Source: Ignavibacteria bacterium (lineage in GTDB: Bacteria > Bacteroidota > Ignavibacteria > Tepidaquicellales > Tepidaquicellaceae). Taken from it: a DNA stretch of 64,000 bases. Below are positions 39,371 through 49,031 of the stretch, one piece after another. The notes below the pieces were generated by a model. That model was not told the origin of the DNA, searched no databases, and saw only the letters and a program-made list of their open reading frames with translations. Location: contig JADJYU010000021.1 in assembly GCA_016719565.1 (NCBI GenBank), positions 1 to 64,000 on the forward strand, written 5' to 3'. Both the position numbers and the translations under genes were made by a program. Within the stretch, counting starts at the first letter, position 1. Each line of letters opens with the position of its first letter.

Positions 39371-40300
39371 TTATTGAATTAATTTTTTAATGTCTTCTGC
39401 CGAGCTGATATTGAATAGTTCAACATCAGGGTTAATTCTTTTAATAAGACCAGTCAGTACTTTGCCTGAACCGATCTCATAAAACTTACTTACATTATGA
39501 TCATTGACCATATTACCGATCAGTCCGTGCCATTTGACTGAAGCCATGAGCTGTCTGTAAAGAGCGTTTCTTATCAGCTCAACGTTTGAAACGGGAGAAG
39601 CTTCAATATTGGTAAATATGGGAATAACAGAGTCATTCATATGGGTCTGTTCGAGCGCGACTTTTAATTCTTCAGAAGAAGACTGCATGAGATCGGAATG
39701 AAAAGCTCCGCTTACCTGAAGCTCCTTTGCAAGTTTGCATTTGTAAGGTTCTTCTTTTGCAATTCTGATTGCGCGGCGGACTGCATCGACATCACCTGAG
39801 ATCACTATCTGTCCCGGCGCGTTAAAATTCGCCGGCTCAACTATCTGATCTTCTTTGGCTTTTTCACAGATCTCATTTACCTGTTCGTCGGTGAGACCAA
39901 TAAGCGCCGCCATTGTACCGGGTCTTTTAAGACCGGAGACTTTCATAAGTTCGCCTCTCTTCTTTACAAGTCTGAGACCATTCTCAAAAGAAAAAGATCT
40001 CGCGTAAACGTGCGCAGTATATTCGCCGAGCGAATGTCCCGCTGCAGCATCAGCAATGATACTTTCTCCGATAAGTTTTAATAAAATATAAGAATGTACA
40101 AATAGCGCGGGCTGAGTAATGTGAGTCTGCGTGAGAATTTCAGACGGACCTTCAAATGAGATCCTGCTTAAAGGCATTTCCATGATCTCATCGGCATCGG
40201 CATAAATTTGTTTGGCAATATCAAAAGTATCATGCAGATCCTTACCCATACCGACTGCCTGCGATCCCTGTCCGGGAAAAACGAATGCGGTTTTACTCAT
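39371..40300 (-). CDS. fabD: malonyl-CoA:ACP transacylase
   Basis: A 309-aa protein that transfers malonyl from CoA to acyl-carrier protein. FVFPGQGSQAVGMGKDL is at residues 7-23, the nucleophile Ser90 sits in AAAGHSLGEYTAH, GLKRPGTMAALIGL follows, and the catalytic His lies in VSGAFHSDLM (about residue 199). First gene of the fabD-DUF3109-fabG operon on the minus strand. fabH is at the far right of this window, and no acyl-carrier protein gene is seen. Confidence 0.95.
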   Translation of the reverse strand: MSKTAFVFPGQGSQAVGMGKDLHDTFDIAKQIYADADEIMEMPLSRISFEGPSEILTQTHITQPALFVHSYILLKLIGESIIADAAAGHSLGEYTAHVYARSFSFENGLRLVKKRGELMKVSGLKRPGTMAALIGLTDEQVNEICEKAKEDQIVEPANFNAPGQIVISGDVDAVRRAIRIAKEEPYKCKLAKELQVSGAFHSDLMQSSSEELKVALEQTHMNDSVIPIFTNIEASPVSNVELIRNALYRQLMASVKWHGLIGNMVNDHNVSKFYEIGSGKVLTGLIKRINPDVELFNISSAEDIKKLIQ

Positions 40301-40375
40301 TCAGAAAATTAAGTGGTGGAATAAATTATTTTATTAAATTAATTATTTTAATGTGTTAAATCAATTTTTAAAGGA

Positions 40376-40650
40376 TTCAATTAGGATTAAAGGATTTAAG
40401 GATTATAGGACTTGAATTAGGATTAAAGGATTATAGGATTTATTTTTGAACCATGATTAAGGGATTGCAAGATTAGCATGATTCGATTTATTTATCTTGA
40501 AGTATAGAATTGTATTATTCAGATAAATCATGAAAACCGGAATATATTTACTTAGAACAGAAGGAATCAGGATAATCCAGTCATCCTTTAATCATGGTTC
40601 AAAAATTAAACAATCCTAAAATCCTATAATCCTCTAATCCTAATATAATT
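40376..40650. repeat. large inverted repeat of GGATTATAGGATT and GAACCATG arms
   Basis: The left side repeats AGGATTAAAGGAT-type words and runs into TTTTTGAACCATGATTAAGG (40441-40470). The right side has CCTTTAATCATGGTTCAAAA (40586-40605), then AATCCTATAATCCTCTAATC. The two halves can pair over more than 60 bases around a 90-base loop. This is the inverted-pair form of the fold-back family seen at 10998 and 33.2-33.7 kb. It fills the intergenic region between divergent fabD and acs. Confidence 0.75.
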
Positions 40651-40700
40651 TTAATTATAAATCTATTTCACTAATTTACCTCAAATTAAAAAACTTTAAT

Positions 40701-42668
40701 ATGTCCGAGAAAAAGAAGAAGGAACAGAACATTACTTCTCTTTCAAGAGAAAACAGACTGTTTAAACCCGGTAAAAGTTTTTCTTCGAAAGCTTTTATAA
40801 AATCTTTTCAGCAGTATAAAAGAGCTTATGAAAAATCAATAAAGGATCCGGAGAAATTCTGGGCTAAGATAGCGGAGGAGCTGCACTGGTTTAAGCCGTG
40901 GAAGAAAGTTCTTAAATGGAAAGCGCCGCATGCACAGTGGTTCACGGGCGGGAAAATTAATTTAAGTTATAACTGTCTCGACAGACATCTTAATTCTCAC
41001 AGAAAAAATAAAGTGGCTTTATTTTTTGAAGGTGAGCACGGTGATACTCAGACTCTTACTTACAATCAGCTCGCGGCGGAAGTAAGAAAATTTTCCAATG
41101 TATTAAAAAATCTCGGAATCAAGAAAGGCGACAGGATCTGCATTTATATGCCGATGATACCGGAAGCGGTGGTTGCAATGCTTGCATGCGCCAGGATCGG
41201 GGCGGTGCATTCTGTTATATTCGGAGGTTTCTCGGCTCATGCGCTTGTGGACAGGATCACGGATGCTGAAGCTTCTCTTGTGATCACTGCTGACGGCGCG
41301 TTCAGAAGAGGGCAGATCGTTCATCTTAAAAATAATGTTGATGAAGCGCTGCCTGATTGTCCTTCAGTTAAAAATGTGATCGTTGTGAAAAGAGCGAACT
41401 GTGAAATTAAATGGAATGATTATTTTGATAAGTGGTATCATGATGAAATGGCGGATGCGAGCGATGTTTGTTCACCGGAGAAATTGGATTCGGAACATCC
41501 TTTGTTTATACTTTATACAAGCGGAACAACAGGTAAGCCGAAAGGCATTCTGCACACTACGGGCGGGTATTCTGTACAGACATATATTACCACTAAATAT
41601 GTATTTGACATAAAAGACGATGACATATTCTGGTGTACTGCTGATATCGGCTGGGTGACAGGACACAGTTACGTAGTCTATGGTCCGCTTCAAAACGGAG
41701 CAACTATTTTCCTTTATGAAGGCGCGCCGAATTTCCCGCATCCCGACAGGTTCTGGCAAATGATCGATAAATATAAAGTGTCAATATTCTATACTGCGCC
41801 AACGGCTATAAGGGCTTTTATAAAATGGGGAAATCACTGGGTGGATAAGTACAGTCTGAAGTCTCTCAGACTTCTCGGTACAGTAGGTGAGCCGATCAAT
41901 CCCGAAGCATGGATGTGGTATAATAAGATGATCGGAAAAAATAAATGCCCGATCGTTGATACATGGTGGCAGACTGAAACAGGAGCGATAATGATCACGC
42001 CTCTTCCCGGAGCAACTCCGACAAAGCCGGGTTCAGGAACGCTGCCGTTCTTTGGTATTGAACCTGAAGTAGTTGATAAGAAAGGAAACAAGGTAGGTAA
42101 GGGAGAAGGAGGACTTCTTATAATTAAAAAGCCCTGGCCTTCAATGCTCAGAACGATTTATAAAGATGATGACAGATATAAGAAGCAGTACTGGAGTGAA
42201 TTCCCGGGAATATATTTTACCGGTGACGGTGCGCGAAGGGACAAGGACGGATATTACTGGGTGATGGGAAGAGTGGATGATGTGCTGAAGGTCAGCGGTC
42301 ACAGACTTGGTACTGCGGAAGTTGAGTCAGCTCTTGTCGCTCACTTAAAAGTAGCTGAAGCTGCTGTCGTAGGTAAACCTGATGAAGTAAAGGGTAATGC
42401 CATCTGCGCTTTTGTAACTCTTGAAGGAAGTCAGATCCCGTCAGATGAATTAAAGACTGAACTTAAGGAATGGGTAGTAAAGGAAATCGGAGCGCTTGCG
42501 AGACCTGATGAGATCAGATTCACGGATACTCTTCCAAAGACAAGAAGCGGGAAGATCATGAGAAGACTGCTGCGTGAACTTGCACACAGCGGGGAAGTGA
42601 AGGGGGATGTTACTACTCTTGAGGATTATTCGGTGCTGGAGAAATTAAGAGCGGAAGAAGAGGAATAA
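40701..42668 (+). CDS. acs: acetyl-CoA synthetase
   Basis: A 655-aa AMP-forming enzyme making acetyl-CoA from acetate, ATP and CoA. Present: ASLVITADGAFRRGQIVHLK, the P-loop-like YTSGTTGKPKGILHTTGGY (about 272-290), ADIGWVTGHSYVVYGPL, DTWWQTETGAIMITPLPG (the Trp that restricts the acyl pocket to acetate), GRVDDVLKVSGHRLGTAEVE and the regulatory, acetylatable Lys in LPKTRSGKIMRRLLRELA. Length is as usual for Acs. It is divergent from fabD. Confidence 0.93.
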   Translation: MSEKKKKEQNITSLSRENRLFKPGKSFSSKAFIKSFQQYKRAYEKSIKDPEKFWAKIAEELHWFKPWKKVLKWKAPHAQWFTGGKINLSYNCLDRHLNSHRKNKVALFFEGEHGDTQTLTYNQLAAEVRKFSNVLKNLGIKKGDRICIYMPMIPEAVVAMLACARIGAVHSVIFGGFSAHALVDRITDAEASLVITADGAFRRGQIVHLKNNVDEALPDCPSVKNVIVVKRANCEIKWNDYFDKWYHDEMADASDVCSPEKLDSEHPLFILYTSGTTGKPKGILHTTGGYSVQTYITTKYVFDIKDDDIFWCTADIGWVTGHSYVVYGPLQNGATIFLYEGAPNFPHPDRFWQMIDKYKVSIFYTAPTAIRAFIKWGNHWVDKYSLKSLRLLGTVGEPINPEAWMWYNKMIGKNKCPIVDTWWQTETGAIMITPLPGATPTKPGSGTLPFFGIEPEVVDKKGNKVGKGEGGLLIIKKPWPSMLRTIYKDDDRYKKQYWSEFPGIYFTGDGARRDKDGYYWVMGRVDDVLKVSGHRLGTAEVESALVAHLKVAEAAVVGKPDEVKGNAICAFVTLEGSQIPSDELKTELKEWVVKEIGALARPDEIRFTDTLPKTRSGKIMRRLLRELAHSGEVKGDVTTLEDYSVLEKLRAEEEE

Positions 42669-42671
42669 TTA

Positions 42672-42770
42672 TCAATGATCAATTTTCAATGATCAATGAA
42701 CAATTATAAATGAAAAATGAAAAATGATAAATGTTAAATGAGAAATGTTAAATGAAAAATGAATTTATAC
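42672..42770. repeat. low-complexity run of AAATGA-type words
   Basis: About 100 bases built from ATGATCAATTTTCAATG and many AAATGAAAAATG and AAATGTTAAATG units. This is slippage-type sequence between acs and the next gene. No reading frame or clear terminator was found. Confidence 0.7.
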
Positions 42771-42797
42771 CTCTGTATATTAAATTCTAATAAATAG

Positions 42798-43226
42798 TTG
42801 GATAAACGTGAGCTGAAATATTTTGAGATGAGGAAAGGGCATTTTGGTTTGGTTAAGGAATTTTGGGAACGGACTGATGGGATTAAGCTGACGGTCGGGG
42901 ATACTGAGGATGAATTTGGGAGTTATCTGAAAAGAAATAAAGGAATGAGTTTTATTTGTAAAGAGGGGAGAATGATCATCGGGACAATACTTTGCGGGCA
43001 TGACGGGAGAAGGGGATTCATATATCATCTGGCGGTTGATAAAAATTACAGGAATATGTCAATTGCTAAAACGTTGATTGGCAAGAGTATAAAAGTACTA
43101 AGATCACAAGGAATAAAAAGATGTATGCTGATGGCTGATAATATTAATGAGAGCGCTAAATCTTTCTGGACAAATATGAAGTGGAGAAAAAGAGATGACC
43201 TGCAGATGTTTTCAATTGATCTGTGA
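42798..43226 (+). CDS. GNAT family N-acetyltransferase
   Basis: 142 aa with a TTG start at 42798 (an ATG at 42828 would drop ten residues). Core GNAT elements are GTILCGHDGRRGFIYHLAVD (beta-4 and the start of motif A), KNYRNMSIAKTLIGKSIKVL (the acetyl-CoA loop, where the usual Q/R-x-x-G-x-A reads NMSIAK) and NINESAKSFWTNMKWRKRDD. Substrate unknown. It resembles the YpeA-type small acetyltransferases. Confidence 0.75.
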   Translation: MDKRELKYFEMRKGHFGLVKEFWERTDGIKLTVGDTEDEFGSYLKRNKGMSFICKEGRMIIGTILCGHDGRRGFIYHLAVDKNYRNMSIAKTLIGKSIKVLRSQGIKRCMLMADNINESAKSFWTNMKWRKRDDLQMFSIDL

Positions 43227-43355
43227 TGTGTGATTTAAAATAAACTTTGATTATTGATCACTTAATTTTGATGATCACATAACTCCATAAATTCTAAATA
43301 TTGTAACTCCATACATTCTGTTAATTCCTTAATTCCTTAATTCTGTAAATTCTGT

Positions 43356-45029
43356 TCATTGTTTAAATTGCACTTCTTTCCATTCTTTAAAAAGATCTTT
43401 AACTTTATTTCGCTGATATTTCCCTGTGGAAGTTACAGGTATGAAATCTGAAAATACAACTACTTTAGGAGATTTAAAAAACGGCAGATGTTCACGGCAT
43501 TTCAGAATAATTTCTTCCTTAAGTTTTTCTTTATCTGTATCTGAAGTATCGTTATGATTTCCTTTAAGCATTATCAAAGCACCGACTTCCTCGCCGTACC
43601 AGTCATTGTCAAAGCCGACTGCAATTCCGGAATTCACACATTCTATTCCTGAAAGGACCTCATCTATTTCAAGCGGGGAAATATTAACTGCGCCTCTGAT
43701 GATCAGTTCTTTTATTCTTCCGGTTATGAAAAAATACTTTCTTCCGTTTCTGTCTAATTTAAAAAAACCTTCATCGCCGCTTCTGAACCAACCGAATTCA
43801 AAAGTCTTATTATTCACTTCATCATTATTAAAATAATATTTCATGACATTATGTCCGCGTATAACGATCTCGCCTTTTTCATTTTCCGGAAGAGGTTCAC
43901 CTTTGTCATTCTGTATATCCATTTCATTGCAGTTTATCTGAATGCCGATCGAGGGAAACCCGAATTCATTCTGCCATTTGATATGTTCGTCTGAGTGAAG
44001 ATTTACCGGAATAAAACATGAGTAACAGGTAGTCTCCGAAAGTCCGTAGCCGTGAACAATTTTCAGTCCGAATCTTTTTTCAAAATTAGATGCGATCTCA
44101 CAGGTCAGGGGACCTGCACCGCAGATCAAATGTGAGAAGTGTTTCAGGTCGTAATCCTTACTCTGATTTTCGGAATGGATCAGGAACTGCAGAAGTGTCG
44201 GAACCACACTTACTACTTTTACTTTTTCATCCTGAAGTAATTTCAGGAACAGATCCGTATTGAATTTCTGATTCAGTATCATCTTTCCGCCGTAAAACAT
44301 TGTTGTCATAATAGTAACGACAGTACCGTTCACATGATGGATCGGAAGTACGCACATCATTACATCGTCATTGTGAAGTCCGTGCCATTCGGAAATTGCA
44401 TAAGCATCAGCCATCAGATTATACTGTGTAAGGACAACTCCTTTGGGATTGCCGGTTGTGCCCGATGTATAAACTATAAGACATTCAGCTTCTTTATCAA
44501 AATCAGAAAATTCATTTTCAAAAGTTTTTGAATACAGGTCATAATTAAAATTGTCAAATGCAGTTAATGTAATTTGTTTTGCTGTTTCTGATTTGGAAAG
44601 TTTTTCGAGATACTGTTCACGCGTGAAAACTATTTTCGATTCGGAATCCTTCAGTATAAAATCCACCCTGTCAGATTCTTCACTTACATTAACCGGTACA
44701 ATGATTACGCCGATAGTCCAGGCTGCAAAATATAATATTACTGTGTCATAATGATTGTGTGAAAAGGTTGCGGCTCTGTCTCCTTTTTTGACTCCGCTCT
44801 TCAGAAGGAAATCGGCGAGCTGATATGTCTTTCGGATAAATTCCCTGTAAGTCAGACTCACCTTATACCCGCTGTCATCATAGTAAGTTATGTAAGTCAT
44901 ATCAGGTTTAAGAGAAAGTCTTTCCCGGATTATTTCCGCGATGTTCCTGTATTTTACCAGATAGTCCGTTGCAGAAAATTTATCAAAGTAATGAGCTTTG
45001 AGAATATTGTCGTGTGTGATTTTATCCAT
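43356..45029 (-). CDS. AMP-forming acyl-CoA ligase
   Basis: A 557-aa ANL-family enzyme. Motifs: IVYTSGTTGNPKGVVLTQYN (A3, about residues 187-206), VHGYGLSETTCYSCFIP (A5), FRSGDEGFFKLDRNGRKYFF (A7/A8) and SGKYQRNK-like STGKYQRNKVKDLF (A10 Lys). Most like fatty-acid or aromatic acid-CoA ligases (FadD/BCL-type). The carboxylate substrate cannot be read from the sequence. Divergent from the OppA-type gene at 45126. Confidence 0.8.
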   Translation of the reverse strand: MDKITHDNILKAHYFDKFSATDYLVKYRNIAEIIRERLSLKPDMTYITYYDDSGYKVSLTYREFIRKTYQLADFLLKSGVKKGDRAATFSHNHYDTVILYFAAWTIGVIIVPVNVSEESDRVDFILKDSESKIVFTREQYLEKLSKSETAKQITLTAFDNFNYDLYSKTFENEFSDFDKEAECLIVYTSGTTGNPKGVVLTQYNLMADAYAISEWHGLHNDDVMMCVLPIHHVNGTVVTIMTTMFYGGKMILNQKFNTDLFLKLLQDEKVKVVSVVPTLLQFLIHSENQSKDYDLKHFSHLICGAGPLTCEIASNFEKRFGLKIVHGYGLSETTCYSCFIPVNLHSDEHIKWQNEFGFPSIGIQINCNEMDIQNDKGEPLPENEKGEIVIRGHNVMKYYFNNDEVNNKTFEFGWFRSGDEGFFKLDRNGRKYFFITGRIKELIIRGAVNISPLEIDEVLSGIECVNSGIAVGFDNDWYGEEVGALIMLKGNHNDTSDTDKEKLKEEIILKCREHLPFFKSPKVVVFSDFIPVTSTGKYQRNKVKDLFKEWKEVQFKQ

Positions 45030-45125
45030 CAGAAGTTTGAATGTTTATTAAAGTTTTATCTTACAATATTTTTTAAAACTTAAATTAATTATTTTACAAC
45101 ATTACAAAATACAAATTATCTTTAA

Positions 45126-46826
45126 ATGAAAAAATTTCCACTGACTTTATTACAGACTTTGTTACTGGTGTTAACTTTAAATATTTATTCATGTTCGGAT
45201 AAGAAAGAAACTGACAGCAAAGTATTCACCATTAATGTCAGTCAGAATATTGAGACACTTGAACCTGTAATGTCAAACTCCAATCAGACCATCTGGGGAC
45301 TTTCAGTTATGATGGAAGGTCTTGTGGAATTTGACAAGGAAAATAATATCAAGCCGTCGATAGCGCGGAACTGGGAAATAACAGATGATGCGCTTACATA
45401 TACTTTTCATTTAAGAGATGATGTTTATTATCATGACAATGAATGTTTTAAAGAAACTAACGGCAAAGGAAGAAAGGTTACAGCGCAGGATTTTAAATAC
45501 TGTTTTGAAAGAGTAAATAACCCGAAGACAAAGACGCGCGGACAGTGGGTTTACCGTGACAGGATAAAGGGAGCGCAGGAGTATATTGATTTCATGTCGG
45601 GAAAATCGACTGAAGAAGTGAATGGCATATCTGGTCTGCAGGCGCCTGATGATTCGACTTTGGTCATTGAACTTACAAAACCATTTGCGCCGTTTCTAAG
45701 TGTGCTTACAATGTCATACGGTTATGTTTATCCCAGGGAAGCTGTGGAATTTTACGGAGACAGGTTCGGTCAGAATCCTGTCGGCACAGGTCCGTTCAGA
45801 TTTGTAAAGTGGGATCTGGATAAGGAGCTCGTCTTTGAAAAAAATAAAAATTACAGAGAGAAAGATAAGGACGGTAATGCAATTCCTTATCTTGACGGAG
45901 TAAGATTTACATTTACACAGTCATCGGAGACAGAGTTCATGGATTTTCAAAACGGCAGATATGATTATCACGATCCTTCATCAGAGACCTATGATCAGAT
46001 CACAGATGATAACGGAAATTTAATTGATTCTCAGAAAGATCTTTACACGCTCAACAGACAGCCGTGGCTGCAGACAGTTTTTTTCGGAATGATGCAGTCG
46101 CCGGAATTACCGGGCGGAAAGGCGGGACCATTTGTAAATAATTTAAAACTGAGACAGGCGCTGAATTATGCAGTGGACAGGGACAGGATATTGAAATTTG
46201 TTTTGAAGAACAGGGGAAGTTCCGCAGAGAACGGACCTTTACCGAAAGGCATGCCGGGATTCAATCCGGAAATAAAAGGATACAAGTATGATAAGGATAA
46301 AGCGATGCAGCTTTTGAAGGAAGCGGGATATCCCAACGGCGAAGGACTTGATCTTACTTTGGTTACGGGAAATGAGGAGATACAAAAGACGCTTGCAATA
46401 GCTGTGCAGCAGCAGCTTAAAGACATTGGAATTGATCTGAAGCTCGATCAGATGATACAGGCGACACTGATCTCAAAACAGGAAGAGGGAGTATTCCCAT
46501 TCTGGCGCGCGAGCTGGGGCGCGGATTATTATGATCCGGAAAATTTCATGGCGCTGTTTTACAGTAAGAATATTACGCCAAACGGTCCGAACAGGGTAGG
46601 GTATTCCAATCCTGATGTAGACAGACTTTATGAAGAGGCGTTGAAAATTACGGACTTTGAGGAAAGAAAAAAAATATATGATCAGATGCAGAAGATCGTA
46701 ATTGAAGATGCGGCGTGGCTGTTCCTTTATTATAATCAGAAAGTATATCTGCTTAAAAAAAATGTAGAGGGATTTTATGTGGACGGATTGAATATTATTA
46801 ATTTAAAATATGCAAAGAAAAATTAA
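45126..46826 (+). CDS. peptide/oligopeptide ABC transporter substrate-binding lipoprotein
   Basis: A 566-aa SBP_bac_5 family protein. Signal peptide with lipobox LTLNIYSC (Cys about residue 23). Domain signature: MMEGLVEFDKENNIKPSIAR, NWEITDDALTYTFHLRDDVY, DFKYCFERVNNPKT and NPVGTGPFRFVKWDLDKELV. It captures peptides (OppA/DppA-like) at the membrane. No permease or ATPase gene follows, so its partners are elsewhere. Confidence 0.85.
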   Translation: MKKFPLTLLQTLLLVLTLNIYSCSDKKETDSKVFTINVSQNIETLEPVMSNSNQTIWGLSVMMEGLVEFDKENNIKPSIARNWEITDDALTYTFHLRDDVYYHDNECFKETNGKGRKVTAQDFKYCFERVNNPKTKTRGQWVYRDRIKGAQEYIDFMSGKSTEEVNGISGLQAPDDSTLVIELTKPFAPFLSVLTMSYGYVYPREAVEFYGDRFGQNPVGTGPFRFVKWDLDKELVFEKNKNYREKDKDGNAIPYLDGVRFTFTQSSETEFMDFQNGRYDYHDPSSETYDQITDDNGNLIDSQKDLYTLNRQPWLQTVFFGMMQSPELPGGKAGPFVNNLKLRQALNYAVDRDRILKFVLKNRGSSAENGPLPKGMPGFNPEIKGYKYDKDKAMQLLKEAGYPNGEGLDLTLVTGNEEIQKTLAIAVQQQLKDIGIDLKLDQMIQATLISKQEEGVFPFWRASWGADYYDPENFMALFYSKNITPNGPNRVGYSNPDVDRLYEEALKITDFEERKKIYDQMQKIVIEDAAWLFLYYNQKVYLLKKNVEGFYVDGLNIINLKYAKKN

Positions 46827-46849
46827 TCCGAAAATATTTTTGATATAAA

Positions 46850-47341
46850 TTGAAAACGGAATACAGAATAATAAAAACAGATGAAGATATTGAGGAGCTT
46901 TCTCTGTTAGCGCGGAAGACATGGAATGTTCATTATCCGCCGATCATCGGACAGGAGCAGGTGAACTATATGCTTGAGATGATGTACTCTGCTGATAGTC
47001 TGAGGAAGCAGATATTTGAAGATAATAATATTTTCACGGGAGCGTATATTAATGGTAAAATGGCAGGATTTATTTCGGTCTGCAGGACAGGAGGGAAAGA
47101 TTACTTCCTTCACAAATTATATGTAGATCCGGATCTGTTTAGAAAAGGAATTGGTAAAGGATTGTTTGATCATGTCTTTTCGGGAATTGATTTTGAAACG
47201 ATAAGACTGACTGTAAACAGACAGAATTACAAAGCGGTAAATTTTTATTTTAAGATAGGATATAAAATCGAAAAGATAATTGATATAGATATCGGCGGCG
47301 GTTTCGTGATGAATGATTTTGTAATGCTCTTAAAGAAATAA
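46850..47341 (+). CDS. GNAT family N-acetyltransferase
   Basis: 163 aa with a TTG start, 23 bases after the previous stop. Elements: IEELSLLARKTWNVHYPPII, GKMAGFISVCRTGGKDYFLH, KLYVDPDLFRKGIGKGLFDH (acetyl-CoA binding R-K-G-I-G-K-G) and LTVNRQNYKAVNFYFKIGYK. The N-terminal YPPIIGxEQVxYML pattern occurs in GNATs linked to sugar or amine acetylation. Substrate unknown. Confidence 0.8.
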   Translation: MKTEYRIIKTDEDIEELSLLARKTWNVHYPPIIGQEQVNYMLEMMYSADSLRKQIFEDNNIFTGAYINGKMAGFISVCRTGGKDYFLHKLYVDPDLFRKGIGKGLFDHVFSGIDFETIRLTVNRQNYKAVNFYFKIGYKIEKIIDIDIGGGFVMNDFVMLLKK

Positions 47342-47344
47342 TAT

Positions 47345-48529
47345 CTACTTAAGCTTAATTGTTCTTCCGAATTTTACAATACCGAAGTCATATTTTTTTC
47401 TGATAGTATCGAGTTTATTCAGAAGATTCTCCTTCTTATCAATATCATCAAAGATGCTTTCCTGAACAGCTTCATCACCTGAAATGAATTCAGAAAACTT
47501 TACTCCGAGAAGTCTGATCTTCTTTTTATTTAACAGCATTTTGTCAAGGAGCAGTGTTGCATCCTCATAAAAATCAGTGTCGAGATTAGAATATTTAGCT
47601 GCCGTATATGATCTCTGATTAACTTTGAAATCAAAATATTTAACTTTAACTGTAATGCTTCTTCCTTTCAGTTTTACTTTCCTTAATTTCTGACAGCATT
47701 TTTCCATGAGATAGTACAGTTCAGAAAGAAGAAACTCTCTGTCAGAAACATCTTCATAAAATGTATTTTCCTTTGAAAGGGATTTTCTCACTTCGTCATT
47801 TTCCTTTACGTTGTCACTACCTTTGCCGTTTGCAACATTAAGCAGAAAAGATGTATGGAATTTTATTTCCTTATCATAAAAACTCTGATCGAATTTTAAA
47901 ATATCGCCGATAAGTTCGATGCCGTATTTTCTTAATTTTAACTGCGCGGCATTACCCACACCCGGAATTTTATCAATGGTCATATTGCTCAGAAATTCTC
48001 TTTCCATTCCGAAAGGAACAACTGTAACTCCGTCAGGTTTATTAATTTTAGAAGCGATCTTTGCGCAGATCTTGTTTACTGCAATCCCAACAGAACAGGT
48101 GATCTTCAAAGTATCCCTGATCTCATTCCTTAATCTGTCAGCAAGTAATTTGTAATCGTTATTGTGCAGATGCAGGACACCTGTAACATCTAAATAAGCT
48201 TCATCCACGCTGACCGGCTGAACGATCGGAGTATATTTGTAAAAGATATCCCGGACTCTTTTGGAATAATCAGAATAGAGACCGCGCGTACTTCTGATAA
48301 AATTACCGTCAGGAACAAGCAGCAGCGCGCGTGTAAGCGGCATTGCAGTTCTGACGCCTTTTGCGCGGGCAAGATAATTCGGACAGCATACAATTCCTCT
48401 TTTGTCTTCTCGGGTTCCGCCTACGACAAGCGGTTTTAATTTCAGCGCAGGATTTAAGGCTTCTTCGCATGATGCAAAGAAGGCATCCATATCCACGTGG
48501 AAAATTATTTTGTGATTTTTTGCTGTCAT
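47345..48529 (-). CDS. dinB: DNA polymerase IV (Y-family)
   Basis: A 394-aa translesion polymerase. The metal-binding HVDMDAFFASCEEALNP is at residues 11-27, LVVGGTREDKRGIVCCPNYL follows, SVDEAYLDVTG (about 104-114) has the second Asp-Glu pair, and SVGIAVNKICAKIASKINKP and IPGVGNAAQLKLRKYGI are the palm/thumb HhH part. The little-finger domain is in the remainder. Convergent with the GNAT gene with only three bases between. Confidence 0.93.
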   Translation of the reverse strand: MTAKNHKIIFHVDMDAFFASCEEALNPALKLKPLVVGGTREDKRGIVCCPNYLARAKGVRTAMPLTRALLLVPDGNFIRSTRGLYSDYSKRVRDIFYKYTPIVQPVSVDEAYLDVTGVLHLHNNDYKLLADRLRNEIRDTLKITCSVGIAVNKICAKIASKINKPDGVTVVPFGMEREFLSNMTIDKIPGVGNAAQLKLRKYGIELIGDILKFDQSFYDKEIKFHTSFLLNVANGKGSDNVKENDEVRKSLSKENTFYEDVSDREFLLSELYYLMEKCCQKLRKVKLKGRSITVKVKYFDFKVNQRSYTAAKYSNLDTDFYEDATLLLDKMLLNKKKIRLLGVKFSEFISGDEAVQESIFDDIDKKENLLNKLDTIRKKYDFGIVKFGRTIKLK

Positions 48530-48599
48530 TTATTCAAACTTAATTTAAATGAAAGATTAATTCAATATTCTTATCAGAAGTAAAGTGCTTTTTATTAAA

Positions 48600-48910
48600 A
48601 TTAGTTTAACCGCAGCTACCTGTATTATTAGGTACTTAAATTAGAGATAAGCTGCTCTTTACTTTCTTTCTTTTGAGAGAACCCCGAGGGAAACATTCGG
48701 GGCAGGCAACGAAAGAAACAAAGAAAATTCTCCGCTGTTGAAAAATTGCCGGAATTCGGGACGTCTTCGGCTCACAATTGCTATAAAATTTCCAACTCAA
48801 AATTTGCTTCGCATCCCGAGTACTCGGGACAGACAAGGAAATTTTATAAACGCAATTGCTCATGAATTCTTTCGGCAATTTTTCAAAGGCGGTTATGCTA
48901 GATAGTTTGG
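48600..48910. other. intergenic repeat-like interval before the permease gene
   Basis: It contains several small inverted pairs: AACCCCGAGG with TTCGGGGCAG (at about 48679-48705), CCCGAGTACTCGGGA (48813-48828) and the word AAAATTTCC/GGAAATTTT at both ends. The whole stretch 48655-48890 looks like one imperfect fold-back element (CTTTCTTTC left, GAAAGAAAC inner right). No gene is seen. Confidence 0.5.
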
Positions 48911-49031
48911 TTGAAGATTAAGTAAATATACAATATTTGGAGCTCTGAGCTGTGTTGGAATTTGTATAAACATTGTTCATTAATGTTTTAAAATATTAAT
49001 ACTATCTTGATGTAAACTATTTTATTTTAAA

